DNA of 64,000 nucleotides, from contig CAJJDN010000011.1 in assembly GCA_905182985.1 (NCBI GenBank), positions 455,886 to 519,885 of the forward strand, in the 5' to 3' direction. The translations under genes were made by a program, and so were the position numbers. Below, piece after piece: positions 52,982-64,000 of the stretch (position 1 is the first letter of the stretch; each line of letters begins with the position of its first letter). The notes under the pieces were generated by a model. That model did no database searches. It saw nothing but the letters and a program-made list of their open reading frames with translations, and was not told where the DNA came from. This DNA is from Paramecium sonneborni. Its lineage: Eukaryota > Ciliophora > Oligohymenophorea > Peniculida > Parameciidae.

Positions 52982-54431
52982 ATGAAAGCAGATAGTTTTT
53001 AAACTAAATTCCTAGTTCAATAAATTAAGAATAAAATAGATCCAAAAAAATATTATTCTTCTTTCAATCTTGGAACTAGTGTTTTTACTTCGAAAATTAA
53101 ATCAGAAGAATCTATTGATAAAAAACTATCTGTTAGTTAACCTATGTCACCTAGTTATTTAAAGGCTATGAGAGCTTTATAAGATAGAATAAGAACTTTA
53201 GAAGGAGAAAATGGTATTTTAAATGAATAAATTGTATGATCAAATCATTAAACATTTATAGAATATATCATAAAATTATTGTACAACTGCTCATGTGAAA
53301 AGTAAATAAAGAAATAAAGTTGAAAAGCTTTTAAGTACTATGACTAAGAATGAAATCTTTTAAAAAGATAAAAATGATGATAAAGATTAAAAAATTAAAG
53401 AACTTGATAAAAAGTTAAGATAATCAGAAATCGAAAATGAAGATAAAATTGCCTATATTCATTCAGATTATAAATTTTAAATTAGTTAAAATGAATCAAA
53501 AATTAGAGAATTAGCAGAAGAAATTTGTAATATGTAATGAAATAATCTTAAATAGAACATAAAAATTGAATTTGAATTTAGAAACTAATGAAAGTTATAA
53601 AAAAAAGATTGCTTAATTAAATTAATAATTACAAAAAGAAAAATAAGTAAAATTATTATATTTATTCAATAGTTGACTCTTAATTATTAATTATAATTGG
53701 ATACATTTGTAAAAAGCAGTAAATAATGGAATGATAGTATGTAAAAAATGAATTCAGACATAAAATTATATAAAGAATAAATTTAAGAATTACAATAATA
53801 TTTAGAATGGTATACTACATAATATCCAGTGGATAAATTCTAATAAATGGAGTTTGAGATTAAATAATTATAAACTAAGAATAGTGATTTATTAGCTTAA
53901 TTAGAAGAAGAAAAATTGTCAAATTCTTAATAGCTTTCAGATTTATAATTGTTAAAATTATAATATGAAAGAATTGAATCACAAAAACATAAATAAATTG
54001 AATAATTGAATGGTAAGATTTTTGAATTATAATTATTGGTCTAAAGACAAGATTCAAAAGATTAATACTAATAAACATCTAATAAAAAATAAGTTAAAAA
54101 AGTTTCAATTACTCAGATGCCCAATTCAGAATAAGAGCAAGTTAAATAAACAACTGATGATGATAATAGCATTATAATTATTAAAAAGAATAATGAGGAT
54201 ACTTAAGAATATGAAAATATTTCAAGATAAATAATCAAATTAGAATTGATGTTAGAAGAACTTGATTAGAAATACGATTAAATTGTAAAATAAGCATAAA
54301 TTGAAACAGACATGAGAGTTAAATAAACATTAAGATAATAATTAATTTCAATTTTGGCTTAAATTAAGGATATAAACTAATAAATTAATCAATTGATTTC
54401 GTAGTAAAAATCTTTGAAAACTAAATTATGA
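52982..54431 (+). CDS. coiled-coil protein
   Basis: About 440 residues starting MKADSFQTKFLVQQIKNKI. From about residue 70 to the end it is an almost unbroken coiled coil (YLKAMRALQDRIRTLEGE, IKELDKKLRQSEIENEDK, LLAQLEEEKLSNSQQL, LELMLEELDQKYDQIVKQ). Introns near 53238-53265 and 53649-53674 restore frame; one near 53530-53583 is less certain. Probably structural, of cytoskeletal or basal-body type. 33 bp downstream of CDC50. Confidence 0.65.
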
Positions 54432-54517
54432 TTTACTATTACATTTAATAAAATTTATTATAATATAAAGTCATTATAATATTAATAAAATTTATTTTAA
54501 TATATAAAGACATAATT

Positions 54518-55401
54518 TCATAATAAAAAACATTTAGATGATCTTAGGTCTAATAACCCAATAATGAGTTGATAAAGTAGATTTTCTTCTTTAATAAATA
54601 ATCCTAATATTTTGTTTAAACATTTCTACTTTAGAATTTGAGTATAAAATGGATTTCTAAGAAGATAGCATATCTGAAATATCAAGAATAATTACAATGG
54701 TATCTTTAACTCTTAATTAAAGTTCTTCCTTCTAACTTTTTCTAAATATCTGAATTTTGAATTGAATTAGAAATCTCAAGATATCAAGGGATAATGATAT
54801 CAAATAGGGTGAGTAGCTTTGAGTTCCAAACTTTAAAATGAATGAACAATAAATTATAGGACGTAATAGAAACAGTATTTCACCAATTTAAATCTACAGT
54901 TCAATAATAGTATTACTCTTAGGAGATTGATTTAAGATTCATATTCTCTTTTTTTTAAATTGTTAGGAATGGGAAGTGTTTTAATTATTGGTATTTACTT
55001 ATCTCCAATAATATCATATTGTCCTTAATTGAATTCTGGTAAAAATTATTTTTATTTGTGTAGTTGTTCTTATGCTGATTTAAAATCAACAATAGGAAGA
55101 TCTTTTTATAATCCTCCCCATTTTTATTAAAATAAATTGATAGCCTAATCTTCTTGATGATCAGCTTATCCAAATTTATTATAGTCGGATATCATTAATC
55201 CATATTAATCAATATAATGCCATTTTCTCAATTTAACAAATAATTTCAAGAATTCAAGTATTAAGAAATATTAGTAAATTCTTTCTTGATTTAATGTAAT
55301 AAATTACTATCTGAGAATTTAGGCAAATATTCTGTAAGAAATTCTATGACTTAAATAATTTGGGTAGCTTTAGGAATATATGATTTTTATAAAATTTACA
55401 T
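54518..55401 (-). CDS. PEX16: peroxin PEX16, peroxisomal membrane protein
   Basis: About 270 residues with several small introns, two placed with confidence (55285-55307 and a 23-nt one near 54870). N-terminal helices: SYIPKATQIIQVIEFLTEYL and LILEFLKLFVKLRKWHYID. The conserved centre/C-terminus is FLLRPIIYCSFILKFG, SYSPYLISLSLDILRF, then KEELQLRVKDTI and CYLLRNPFYTQILKQKCL. This last block matches the YLLRSPFYD block of PEX16 and is followed by a helical cap. PEX16 inserts or recruits membrane proteins early in peroxisome biogenesis. It converges with the coiled-coil gene, 86 bp apart. Confidence 0.8.
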
Positions 55402-55625
55402 AAATAATTAAATTAAGAAAATGAAATGATTTATTAAATTAAAATAAGAAAATGATGTATTAGTGTAGAAATGATTGATAATTGGATATAAAATTCAGCT
55501 ATTAAATAATATATAAAATGATGGATTAAGATGAGAATAACGACTTTTTCTGATAAAAGATGGAAGTTTTTTCAAGTTTTAATTACCTCTAAAAAATAGA
55601 TATTTATTAATTAAAATAAATTTTA

Positions 55626-58600
55626 ATGAGCAGAGTATTGCCAGCATCTGTTCGTCATTTTGTATCTCCACCGAGAACATCATAGAATCCTAGAGAGACA
55701 ACCGTAATTCCTATTTAAGAAACAATAGTGCCTATGCAGCCAGTGACTTGTAATAATTGAACATTTATTAGGAGAATATATCGTAAGAGAATAGAAGGGA
55801 TCAGTAAGATAAGAGTAACCAGTTACTAAGGTCAAGACTTAAGTAATTGTTAAAGAAGCAGATCATTCTCATTGTGAATAAAGAATTGCTGAACAGTAAA
55901 AAGAGATAGATTTATGGCGAAAGAAATATCTAGAGCTCTAAGCTGAACTAGATAGAAATACATCTTATGAAGAAACTGTATAAATTGATTTGATTTTAGA
56001 TTTAACAATTATAAAATAGAGTTGATATATTGATTGGAGAGAATAAGAAATTGAATCAATAATTGAAATAGAAGATAGGAGATCTAGACTAAGCAAGAAT
56101 AAAGATAAATGAATTAGAATAACATTTTCGTATTGAGAAGAATCAGAATGACGAAATTTAGAGATTACAAAAGCAGTTGGATTCATCTAAGAAATAAGTT
56201 AATGAGTGGAAAACTCGTTATATTACTATAGAAAAATAGATAAGTACTATCTAAAACACAGATAAGATTATTCAAGAAAACGAATAAAGAATCAGTAGAT
56301 TATAATAGGAATTGAATAATTGGAAAGAGAGGTGTTTAAGAGCTGAAAAAGATAAAAAAGATTTAGAAGATTGTATAAAATTATTATATAAATTGTAGAA
56401 TTGAGATAATTGTAAGGATAATTAGGATAATAAACAAAGGAAGTACCTTAACAAAGAGTAGATGTTGAAGGATTACATTAATAAATACTAAAATTGAAAT
56501 AAGATTTATCTTAATCATAATAAGAATGTGAAGATTGGAGAGGAAAAGCAATTGATTATGAGACTTTAATATAAGCAGAATAAGCTAGAAATTAAGAATT
56601 AGAAAATGATGTTTAATAACTTCATGATGAAAATGGTAGATTGAATGAAGAAATTAAAAGATTGATGGAAGAATTAGGTAAATTATAATCATAAGTATCT
56701 GAATTAAGAGAATAGACAACTATAATTGAATCATTAAGATCTGATCTACATAATTTATAACATTAATTAGATCTTAAATTGTAATAAATTGCTGATTTAA
56801 ATCATGATTTATAAACTAGAGATGCTGAATTATTTAAATTATAAGGTGGATCATCAGTTACTATTGTAACTGAAAATAAATTATTATAGATGTAAAGTGA
56901 AATCGATAGATTATAATCTCTTCTTAAATAAAGAGAAGCTGAATTAGATGGTTGGAGATTAAAATATTCATCACTTGAAAAAGTTAATATTTAATTGAGA
57001 ACCGAAAATGCAAGTATTGATTCTTTATAAGGAACAATCAAAACTTTATAATAAGAATTATAATCAAAATAAGAAAGAATTAATCTGAGAGATGATAAAA
57101 TCAAATAATAAGATGATATCATTGATTAATTATAAACTCAACTAAATCAACTTTAAGCATTGAAATTGGAAGTTGAAAATCTTAAACAATAAGTTCATTT
57201 CAAAGTATAAGAACTTAAAACATGTAAAGACAAATTAGCAGCTGCTTTGAAAGAAGTAGGAGCTTTACGTTTATATAAAGGAGAAGTATAAGTTCTTGAA
57301 TCAGAGAAGTAATTACTTAGAGATGAAGTTGATCATTTGAAAAGTGAAATTTAAAATAGATTATTGGAAGTTGAAGAACTTTCATTCATTAAAGCTTAAT
57401 AAGAAGCTTAATTGAAATAGATTCCATTCTTAGAAGATGAAATATCAACTTTGAGAAATCTTTTAGCTGATGCTATTTCAGAGAAGGGAATCTTATAAAC
57501 ATAATTTGGATAATTATAAAATGAAAATCTTGCTCTTGATAATTAATATCATACATTATAGGGAGAACTTGATGAAGTCAAACTAGATAATTAAAGATTA
57601 TTACAAATTAATGATCATTTAAATGAATAATTATAGAAGGTAAGAAATGAAAGAAATCAATTTGAAAGAGATGCTGATTAATTAGATAAAACTCTTCATG
57701 ATATTTAATAATTATTAGCTGATGCTTAAGAGAAAAATGCATTATTGGAAAAAGAAATTAAAGAATTAAAAGATGAATTAAATAAATTAAGATAAATTAA
57801 TTTATCTTAAGAATTAGACTTATAAGCAAAAGATAGATAATTTGAATAGTAAAGATTATAATATGAAGGTTATTTGAATGAATTATAATTGGAGATTTAG
57901 TAGAAAGAATAATTAATTAAAAATTGGAAGGATAAGTATTTACAATCTGAGTAATTAGTATCAGATTTATAATTTACAGCTGAGCTCTTAAAACAAGAAT
58001 AAATTAGAGCTAGATAATTAGAATTAGAAATTGAGAGATTAAAATAAAGATAATTACATTAACCACCACCTTAAATTGAACATATAGTTGATTAAGATGA
58101 AATAAATCAATTAAGAAAATAAATATAAGATCTTTAAACATAAAACTTTGATTAATATTAATAAATCTAAAAACTAAAGTAGTAAATTGAATAATTAAAT
58201 AATCATATTTATATCCTTGAAAATGAGAAGCATTTATATATCTAAGAAATAGATAGATTGAAAACTTAATTGAATATGAAAGTTGAAGAAAACGAATAAA
58301 TGAGAGCAAAAATGAATGATCTTAATCAAACTATTTTTGATTTAAAACATTTGGAAGCGAGAATTCCAGAATTAGAATAAACAATCATTTTATTAAGATA
58401 ACATACATAAGAATTAATTTAACAGTTAAATGTTAAAACAAAAGAATATGAAGATCTTTATGGAAGATATTTTGATAAATCTTTAGAAGCTAGTTAAGTT
58501 AATTAATTACAATTATCAAATAACAAATTAGATAATGTAAGATAAGAAGAAGTTTAAAATAGAGAAAATGTAAAGACAGATCTTAACAAAATTGGAGTAG

Positions 58601-60601
58601 ATAATGATAGATTAAGAAGAGAAAAAGAATATTATGAAAGTAAGTATAAGTATTTGCTTCTTGAAGTTGAGTACTTATAAAGATTAAAAGCAGAATCTCT
58701 ACAATAAGATTAAATGTTAGAATTGAGAGCTGGAAATGTAGAAGAAGTTAATCAAGAAATTGCTGATTTGGAAAGATAGCAATAATTATTATAAGATCAA
58801 TTAGCCAAATTGCAATAATAGAATGAACAAAAAGATAAAGAAATTGATGATCTCAATGCATTATTAAGATAATTATAGGCTGAATTAAATAAATTGAGAA
58901 ATATTCAAGATCTTTATAACAAATTGCAATAACAATATAATTTATTATAAACTTAGATTACAAATTTATAATAAATGAATATCAATTCTTCAACTGAAAA
59001 AGATAATTATATAAGTGAATTAGAATAACATGTAAATGATTTATAAAATTAACTTTAATAATTAGATTTATAGAGATAAAAATAAATTGGAGATTTATAA
59101 GCTTAATTATAAAAATTATTAGATGAAAATAATAAATTGAGATAATAATTAACAGATTTGACTAATAAATTTAATTCCTAAGTTACTGAAATGAATTCTA
59201 TGTAAAAAGTTATTGAACAATTAAATGGATTCTAAAATGAATTCATTAAATATAAAGCTCTTTACGAAAGAGAGTATTTATTTTTTATTATTTAATATTA
59301 GGTGTTTGGTGACAGCTGATTTAAGGGATCAAATGACTTAATTAGATAGATAAGCTAAATAATTAGTTGTTGAAAGAGACAGTCTATTAGATAGAATTGC
59401 TAAATTATAAGCTGAAATAGAATAATTAGGAAAATAAATTTAAGTTAAGAATGATGAGAATGCAGTTTAATCTAAGACTGTATCAACTTTAGAAGGATAA
59501 ATTGCTTAATTGAAACCATTAGAGGCTGAAAATTAAAGATTAAAATAAATAATTGATTAATAAACTAAAGAATTGGGAGATTTAAGATAAAAATTAGCAG
59601 ATTTATAATTGGCAGCAGATGATGCTAATAAATAAAAAGCATAATTTTAATAATTATACAATTCTGTTAATGGAGAATTCGAATAATTAAAAAATAAATT
59701 TGCAGCTAAAGATAATGAAATTAATTCCCTTAAGACATAAATTACTAAGTAAGAAGCAGTTGTTAAATAAGTTAAAATCATAGATAATACTAATCCAAAT
59801 GATTTGAAGACTTTATAGGATTAAATAGCTTAAAGATCAAAGGAGAATGAAGATATTAAAAAGAAGTAATTACTTATATTGATTTTAGATTCAATTAAAT
59901 GGATATTGAATTATAAAAGGTTAAGAAAGACAATACAGAAATTAGCAAATTGTAATAAGCAATTTAAGCAAAGGATAGAGAATTAGATGATTTGAAAAAG
60001 AAACTTGACAAATTCTAATAGGATACATCAAATCTTGAAAAATTAAAGAAAGAATTAGAAGCAAAGGTGAATAGCTTGAATTCAGATTTAAATACAAGTA
60101 AGAAGAGTTTTGATAATCAATAAAATGATATGAAAAAATTGAGCCAATAAATTAATGATTTATAAAATGAGATAAAGAGATAATAGAATATTATTTCTAA
60201 TTAAACAGCTGTAATATAATATATTTATAATTTAGGACTTATAAACTTGGAATAACAAATACGCTACAGTAGTAAAAGATTTAAGATAGGATAATCCTGC
60301 TTAAAGTGCAAATTAATCTAATTAATTTACAACAACAATAACTACTTAAGTGATAAAATAACCTTAATCATCATATTAATAGATAGAGGATACTCAATCT
60401 GTAAGATCTAGTGGTATTAGATAAAATCTATTTCCTACCGCTTAATAAGCCTAATAATCAAGCACTCAAAAACCAGTGACAGCTTCATCAATCTATCAGT
60501 CTAGTTCATCAATTTAATAACCAGCATAACAAACATCATCTTCCTAAATTATGAATTAAACATCCACAACCACAACAAGAAGTTATGCAAGACGTTATTG
60601 A
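55626..60601 (+). CDS. giant coiled-coil protein (about 1,600 residues)
   Basis: Non-helical head (MSRVLPASVRHFVSPPRTSQ) with a Cys/His element (DHSHCEQRIAEQ), then about 1,450 residues of heptad coiled coil, very rich in Gln, Leu, Glu and Lys, broken by rare Pro hinges (HQPPPQIEHIVDQ). The C-terminal tail is Ser/Thr/Gln-rich (SSTQKPVTASSIYQSSSS), ending TRSYARRY. Seven or more short introns, e.g. near 55750-55775, 55980-56000, 56370-56395, 59275-59303, 59868-59890 and 60210-60235. It resembles filament-forming cortical or basal-body-rootlet proteins (SAS/rootletin/SMC-like), but no named motif was found. It ends 20 bp before the next ATG. Confidence 0.75.
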
Positions 60602-60620
60602 GATATTATATATAAATAAT

Positions 60621-62574
60621 ATGAGCATTGATAAAAAAATTTATATCATTGAATAATTGATTTAGGAAAGCAATTCAGATCTCACAATTTTGCTACTTAA
60701 TGAAACATTCACTAAATATATACAAGCATCAGATAAAAAAACTATCCAATTTTTGTCACTAAATGCAAAATAATTATTACAAATCCTATTTGTAAATTAT
60801 CAAGAAATTCAACAAACTCAATATGATATTTATTCTAATCTTATTACAACTGTTTGGGAAATCTTAGAACTTAATATTGAAGAAATCTTAGAAGAGATTG
60901 AAGTAATTTAAAGACTCTAAATTTTTAGATTCACTTTCATATTTTTTATGACCTATTTACATATCCTATTATACCAGATGTTTAATGGACTTCAGCATTC
61001 AAAATATTAAAACTAATTTAAAAAAGATCCTAAATATTGATAACAAAATCATTAAATGGCAACTATTAATTACTTTAATATTTTTTACCATATTTATATA
61101 ATAATAGTGTTGCTCAACTAATATTGATATACTTCGAAAACTAATTTCATCCTTAGCAATTAGAATTTCTGCAGATTGGTATCTAATAATATTACTCATT
61201 TGATTAATTTTCAGCAATAAACTTTACATTTATAATCCATGAGATAATGGTTAGAATTCAAACTAAATAGTTAATGTAATATTTGGTTTCGAGTTAAGTT
61301 ATGATTATAGCAAATGATATTATTTAGAAAGAGACATTTCATTTTATGTAATGTATATAAATATAAAGAGTTCGTAAGAATGCTGCCCATATTATTTCTT
61401 TGATCTCAAATTATTATTCATTGGATTTACAAAATTTGTATTTGGATGAACCATACAATTATCCAATTACTGAGGAATTTAGAAAAACAGAGTTTTTTAG
61501 ATACTTCAATGTTACAAGCATAAAAAACATCTTAGAGAATACTCTAACTAGAAATTCTAAAATAAGCTTGTTGGATGTTAAATTAATAGAAGTATATAAT
61601 ATTAAATTATTAAATTTTAGATTATAGATAATATTGTAAGAATATCTGATATAGAATTATGGTAAAGGATTGATTAATCTAATGTAATGGAAGTCATAAT
61701 CAATTTAGTTAAGAAATTTAATTAATCAGATATTTTTATTTAATATGTTTACAATATGATTGCTTTTATTTTAGATAGAGCCCTAAGTGATTTTCATCCT
61801 TTTTGGTGTTTATAATTATTGACTAAATATAAACTTTAGATTTAATAAATCAAAAGAATTAATAGATAATTATATGCTTATGAATAATAGCTATAAATAA
61901 AACTTATAAGAGATAGCGATTTTTTACCATATTATAATGAATTAAAGATAATAGAATCTGCATTAAAACAATCTAAAACATGGAACACAATAAAAGAGCA
62001 AATTGAAAAATATGAAGACAAACATAAACTAAAATTAGGGGAAGATTAGATAACACCATCAATTGATTCTCCCTTTATTATTTCAGCAATTCAAGAAGAT
62101 TAATTTGATGATCTTTTATAGCCTGAATGTAATATCTTTTTAGATTGTTTTAATAAACCATCACCTTTTGATAGTCTTAAAAATAATGAAGATTCTGATG
62201 ATGAAAATTAAGTTTTGGTTACTTTTTAAGGATAAGATACTTTAAATAAATTAAAAAATGTGTTCTAATAAATGGATTTATAAGAACAAGAACATGAAGA
62301 AGATAATTAAAAACCAAAAAAGATTCGAAATCTATCAAACTCTTTAAATACAGAAATATCTCATTAAAAATAAGATTTTCATTTAAGATTTCTCAAAAGT
62401 GAACATGATTCTATTAAAAAATTGTCTTTGAGTACATCAACTCAACTTAAAAAGTTCAATTAAAGTTTTGAATAATTTAAAATTGAAATTATTGAGAATA
62501 ATAAAGTATTGAAAAACAATAGCATCATGAAAGTAGATGAAGTTGATTTTATGAATTATAAGAAGAAAGAATGA
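60621..62574 (+). CDS. SAPS-domain-like phosphatase regulatory subunit (probable)
   Basis: About 630 residues starting MSIDKKIYIIEQLIQESNSD. Helical armadillo-like repeats dominate: ILFVNYQEIQQTQYDIYSNL, DLFTYPIIPDVQWTSAFKIL, LPYLYNNSVAQLILIYFEN, VRKNAAHIISLISNYYSLDL, FFRYFNVTSIKNILENTL and IIDNIVRISDIELWQR. The order and content resemble SAPS/SIT4-associated proteins that adapt PP6/Sit4-type phosphatases. The C-terminal 200 residues are acidic and disordered (DSPFIISAIQEDQFDDLL). Introns near 60902-60927 and 61593-61621. The match is by pattern only. Confidence 0.5.
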
Positions 62575-63097
62575 AATATAAATTTATATTGATAATATAA
62601 TAAGGAAATTTTAAAATTAGGAATATTAATTCCAATTGTTTAATAAATATTTAAAGCCTCTAATTTAGATTATGTAAATACAGAAATTAAATAGAAGAAA
62701 TTGTAACAAATTTGAAGATGAATTTCAAAATGTCGATAAGAAACAGTACTATTATCATTTTATGTTAATTGGAGAATTAAAATGATTAATCTAAGACTAT
62801 TCTTAATCACTAAAATAAAAAATTAGATAGTTCAGACATAAAATATTTTTAGATATTATTTGTAAAACCATTTATATAAGTTTTTAAATTTTTACATAAT
62901 GGAAATAAAAAAAAAAGATAAGACTTTTTTAAACAGAAAAGAATAGATAGAAAAGGAGATTTAATTTTGAAGATAATAGTTAAATGATTATATTTTATAA
63001 ATAACTTTTGTAATTCATTTACAAAAAAGAGATGATTTAACCATTTCTTTTTATTATTGCATTAACTATTGTTATTTAGTAAATTTTTGTTGTTTTC
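62575..63097. other. coding-like remnants, no resolved gene
   Basis: Peptides such as LGILIPIVQQIFKASNLDYV and FEDEFQNVDKKQYYYHFM appear in different + frames within 62600-62820 and are interrupted by TGA. An 89-residue frame (62718-62987) is Lys/Ile/Gln-rich. These resemble helical-repeat pieces of the upstream SAPS-like gene and may be a decayed duplicate. Confidence 0.35.
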
Positions 63098-63523
63098 ATG
63101 GGCGGAACATTCAAGGAGTATATTTTCTACTTGAAATATTGAAATGAAAAATCAATAGCTTTATCATATTTATTGACTCATCTATTTAAGAAAAGTATTT
63201 CTAGTGGATCTGATTAAACTTTAAGTAAGGTATTAGTGCATATAAATATTACATTTATAGATACTTTTTTTGAATTATTTCCATAATTAAATTATTTAAT
63301 CTATTGTATAATAAAATTACTAAGTTCTAGTCAATAAAGTGATTAAAAAGTTTTAGATTATAAATAAATTTATATGCTTTTATTCTCAACGTCTTTATTC
63401 TTTCCCATATATATAAAGTATTTTAATTCCTAAAAAGGCTAGATTTAGATTTTATGCATTAAGTAATTAAAATAAAGCTAACATCATAACCTAAAATTAC
63501 GAGCATTTCGATAATTATTATGA
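63098..63523 (+). pseudogene. helical-repeat ORF with an in-frame TGA
   Basis: MGGTFKEYIFYLKY is followed by TGA (63140-63142), then the frame stays open: NEKSIALSYLLTHLFKKSIS. A splice removing 63214-63249 would join it to TFFELFPQLNYLIYCIIKLL. The helical periodicity resembles the SAPS-like neighbour, so this may be a broken duplicate of its N-terminus. Its end overlaps the convergent Cys-rich gene by 40 bp, which makes the 3' limit doubtful. Confidence 0.3.
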
Positions 63524-63995
63524 TTCTACTCAATAATTTCTTTTGATACTACCACTATTTTTTGAACCTTTTCTTTTTTCTTATCTTTAGGATCACTTCC
63601 ATGATATCCACAATATTAACAACCATATACAGTAAGATGCTTCTTTCTAACAGCTCTTGGAACTTAACATAAACAAGATTAATTATAATTAATTATTATA
63701 TTTTTACTTTTGCTTCTTATCCTTTTCTTGAAAACAGTTTTTCAATTTTTTACAACAACCATTTATTGTCTTAAAATCTTTAAATTCATTAGAACTAGAA
63801 ACAGATGATACATATTTCCATTTTCCCCTTCTCTTTTAAGATTACTAAGATGTTTTTGATTCATCAGCTAAATTATTTAAATTATTTAAATTATTTAAAT
63901 TATTTAGATCTACTTATTTCAAATGCTGGATCTCTGATGATTATGTCAAATTTAACACTTACTGAAGAAAACTAATCACTTATTCAATCATACAT
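63484..63995 (-). CDS. Cys-rich basic protein at the window edge (possibly partial)
   Basis: The C-terminal region carries a Cys motif (SCLCQVPRAVRKKHLTVYGC, then QYCGYHGSDPKDKKKEKV), a likely zinc-binding knuckle. The N-terminal region has NNLNNLNNLNNL from a 9-bp repeat (63869-63906), then Ser-rich KTSQQSQKRRGKWKYVSSVS. The frame is open past the ATG at 63993-63995 to the window end, so the true start may be outside. An intron is needed between about 63670 and 63710; I could not place it exactly. Confidence 0.5.
63869..63906 (-). repeat. 4 x 9-bp tandem repeat AAATTATTT
   Basis: AAATTATTT units encode the tripeptide NNL on the minus strand. In frame with the Cys-rich gene. Confidence 0.85.
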
Positions 63996-64000
63996 AGAGG

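Overview
The window is macronuclear DNA of a ciliate, most likely Paramecium or a close relative. Three things in the sequence show this. Long open frames appear only if TAA and TAG are read as Gln and TGA is the sole stop. The introns are tiny (mostly 22-29 nt, GTA...TAG). Genes are packed 20-200 bp apart in very AT-rich DNA. A trichocyst matrix-type protein fits Paramecium. All gene models were made by hand with that code. A standard-code ORF search misses nearly every gene, because Gln codons look like stops.

Layout. 1-11.1 kb: tail of an unknown gene, enoyl-CoA hydratase, a C2H2 protein, a large IQ/poly-Asn protein and a very large multi-pass membrane protein. 11.8-22.3 kb: NDR-type kinase, a small membrane protein, the centrosomal/basal-body protein FOP, a U1A/U2B''-type RRM protein, a second large membrane protein (paralogue of the first, opposite orientation), a coiled-coil protein and a small N-myristoylation candidate. 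22.4-29.2 kb: PH-domain protein kinase, mitochondrial carrier-like protein, broken SUMO-like gene, beta-propeller type I membrane protein, twin-CX9C protein and double rhodanese. 29.4-34.9 kb: a PX-pseudokinase-LRR gene interrupted by a scaffold join (single N flanked by an identical 1134-bp copy), and a Gln-rich tail-anchored protein. 35-42.2 kb: WD40-like gene, dual-specificity phosphatase, CDPK, acidic trichocyst matrix-type protein and a RING E3. 42.4-51.7 kb: hypothetical genes, METTL2/6/8-type tRNA methyltransferase, RING protein, a CENP-B-type HTH gene with an in-frame TGA and an ANP32-like LRR protein. 52-64 kb: CDC50 flippase subunit, two coiled-coil proteins (one of about 1,600 residues), PEX16, a SAPS-like protein and a partial Cys-rich gene at the edge.

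There are no operons. Neighbours form no single pathway, but basal-body/cytoskeletal (FOP, NDR kinase, IQ and coiled-coil proteins), secretory (trichocyst matrix-type, CDC50) and Ca2+ signalling (CDPK) themes recur. No rRNA, tRNA, CRISPR or telomere repeat was recognised. Exon boundaries are hand-inferred. Where a phase shift could not be resolved, the entry says so.
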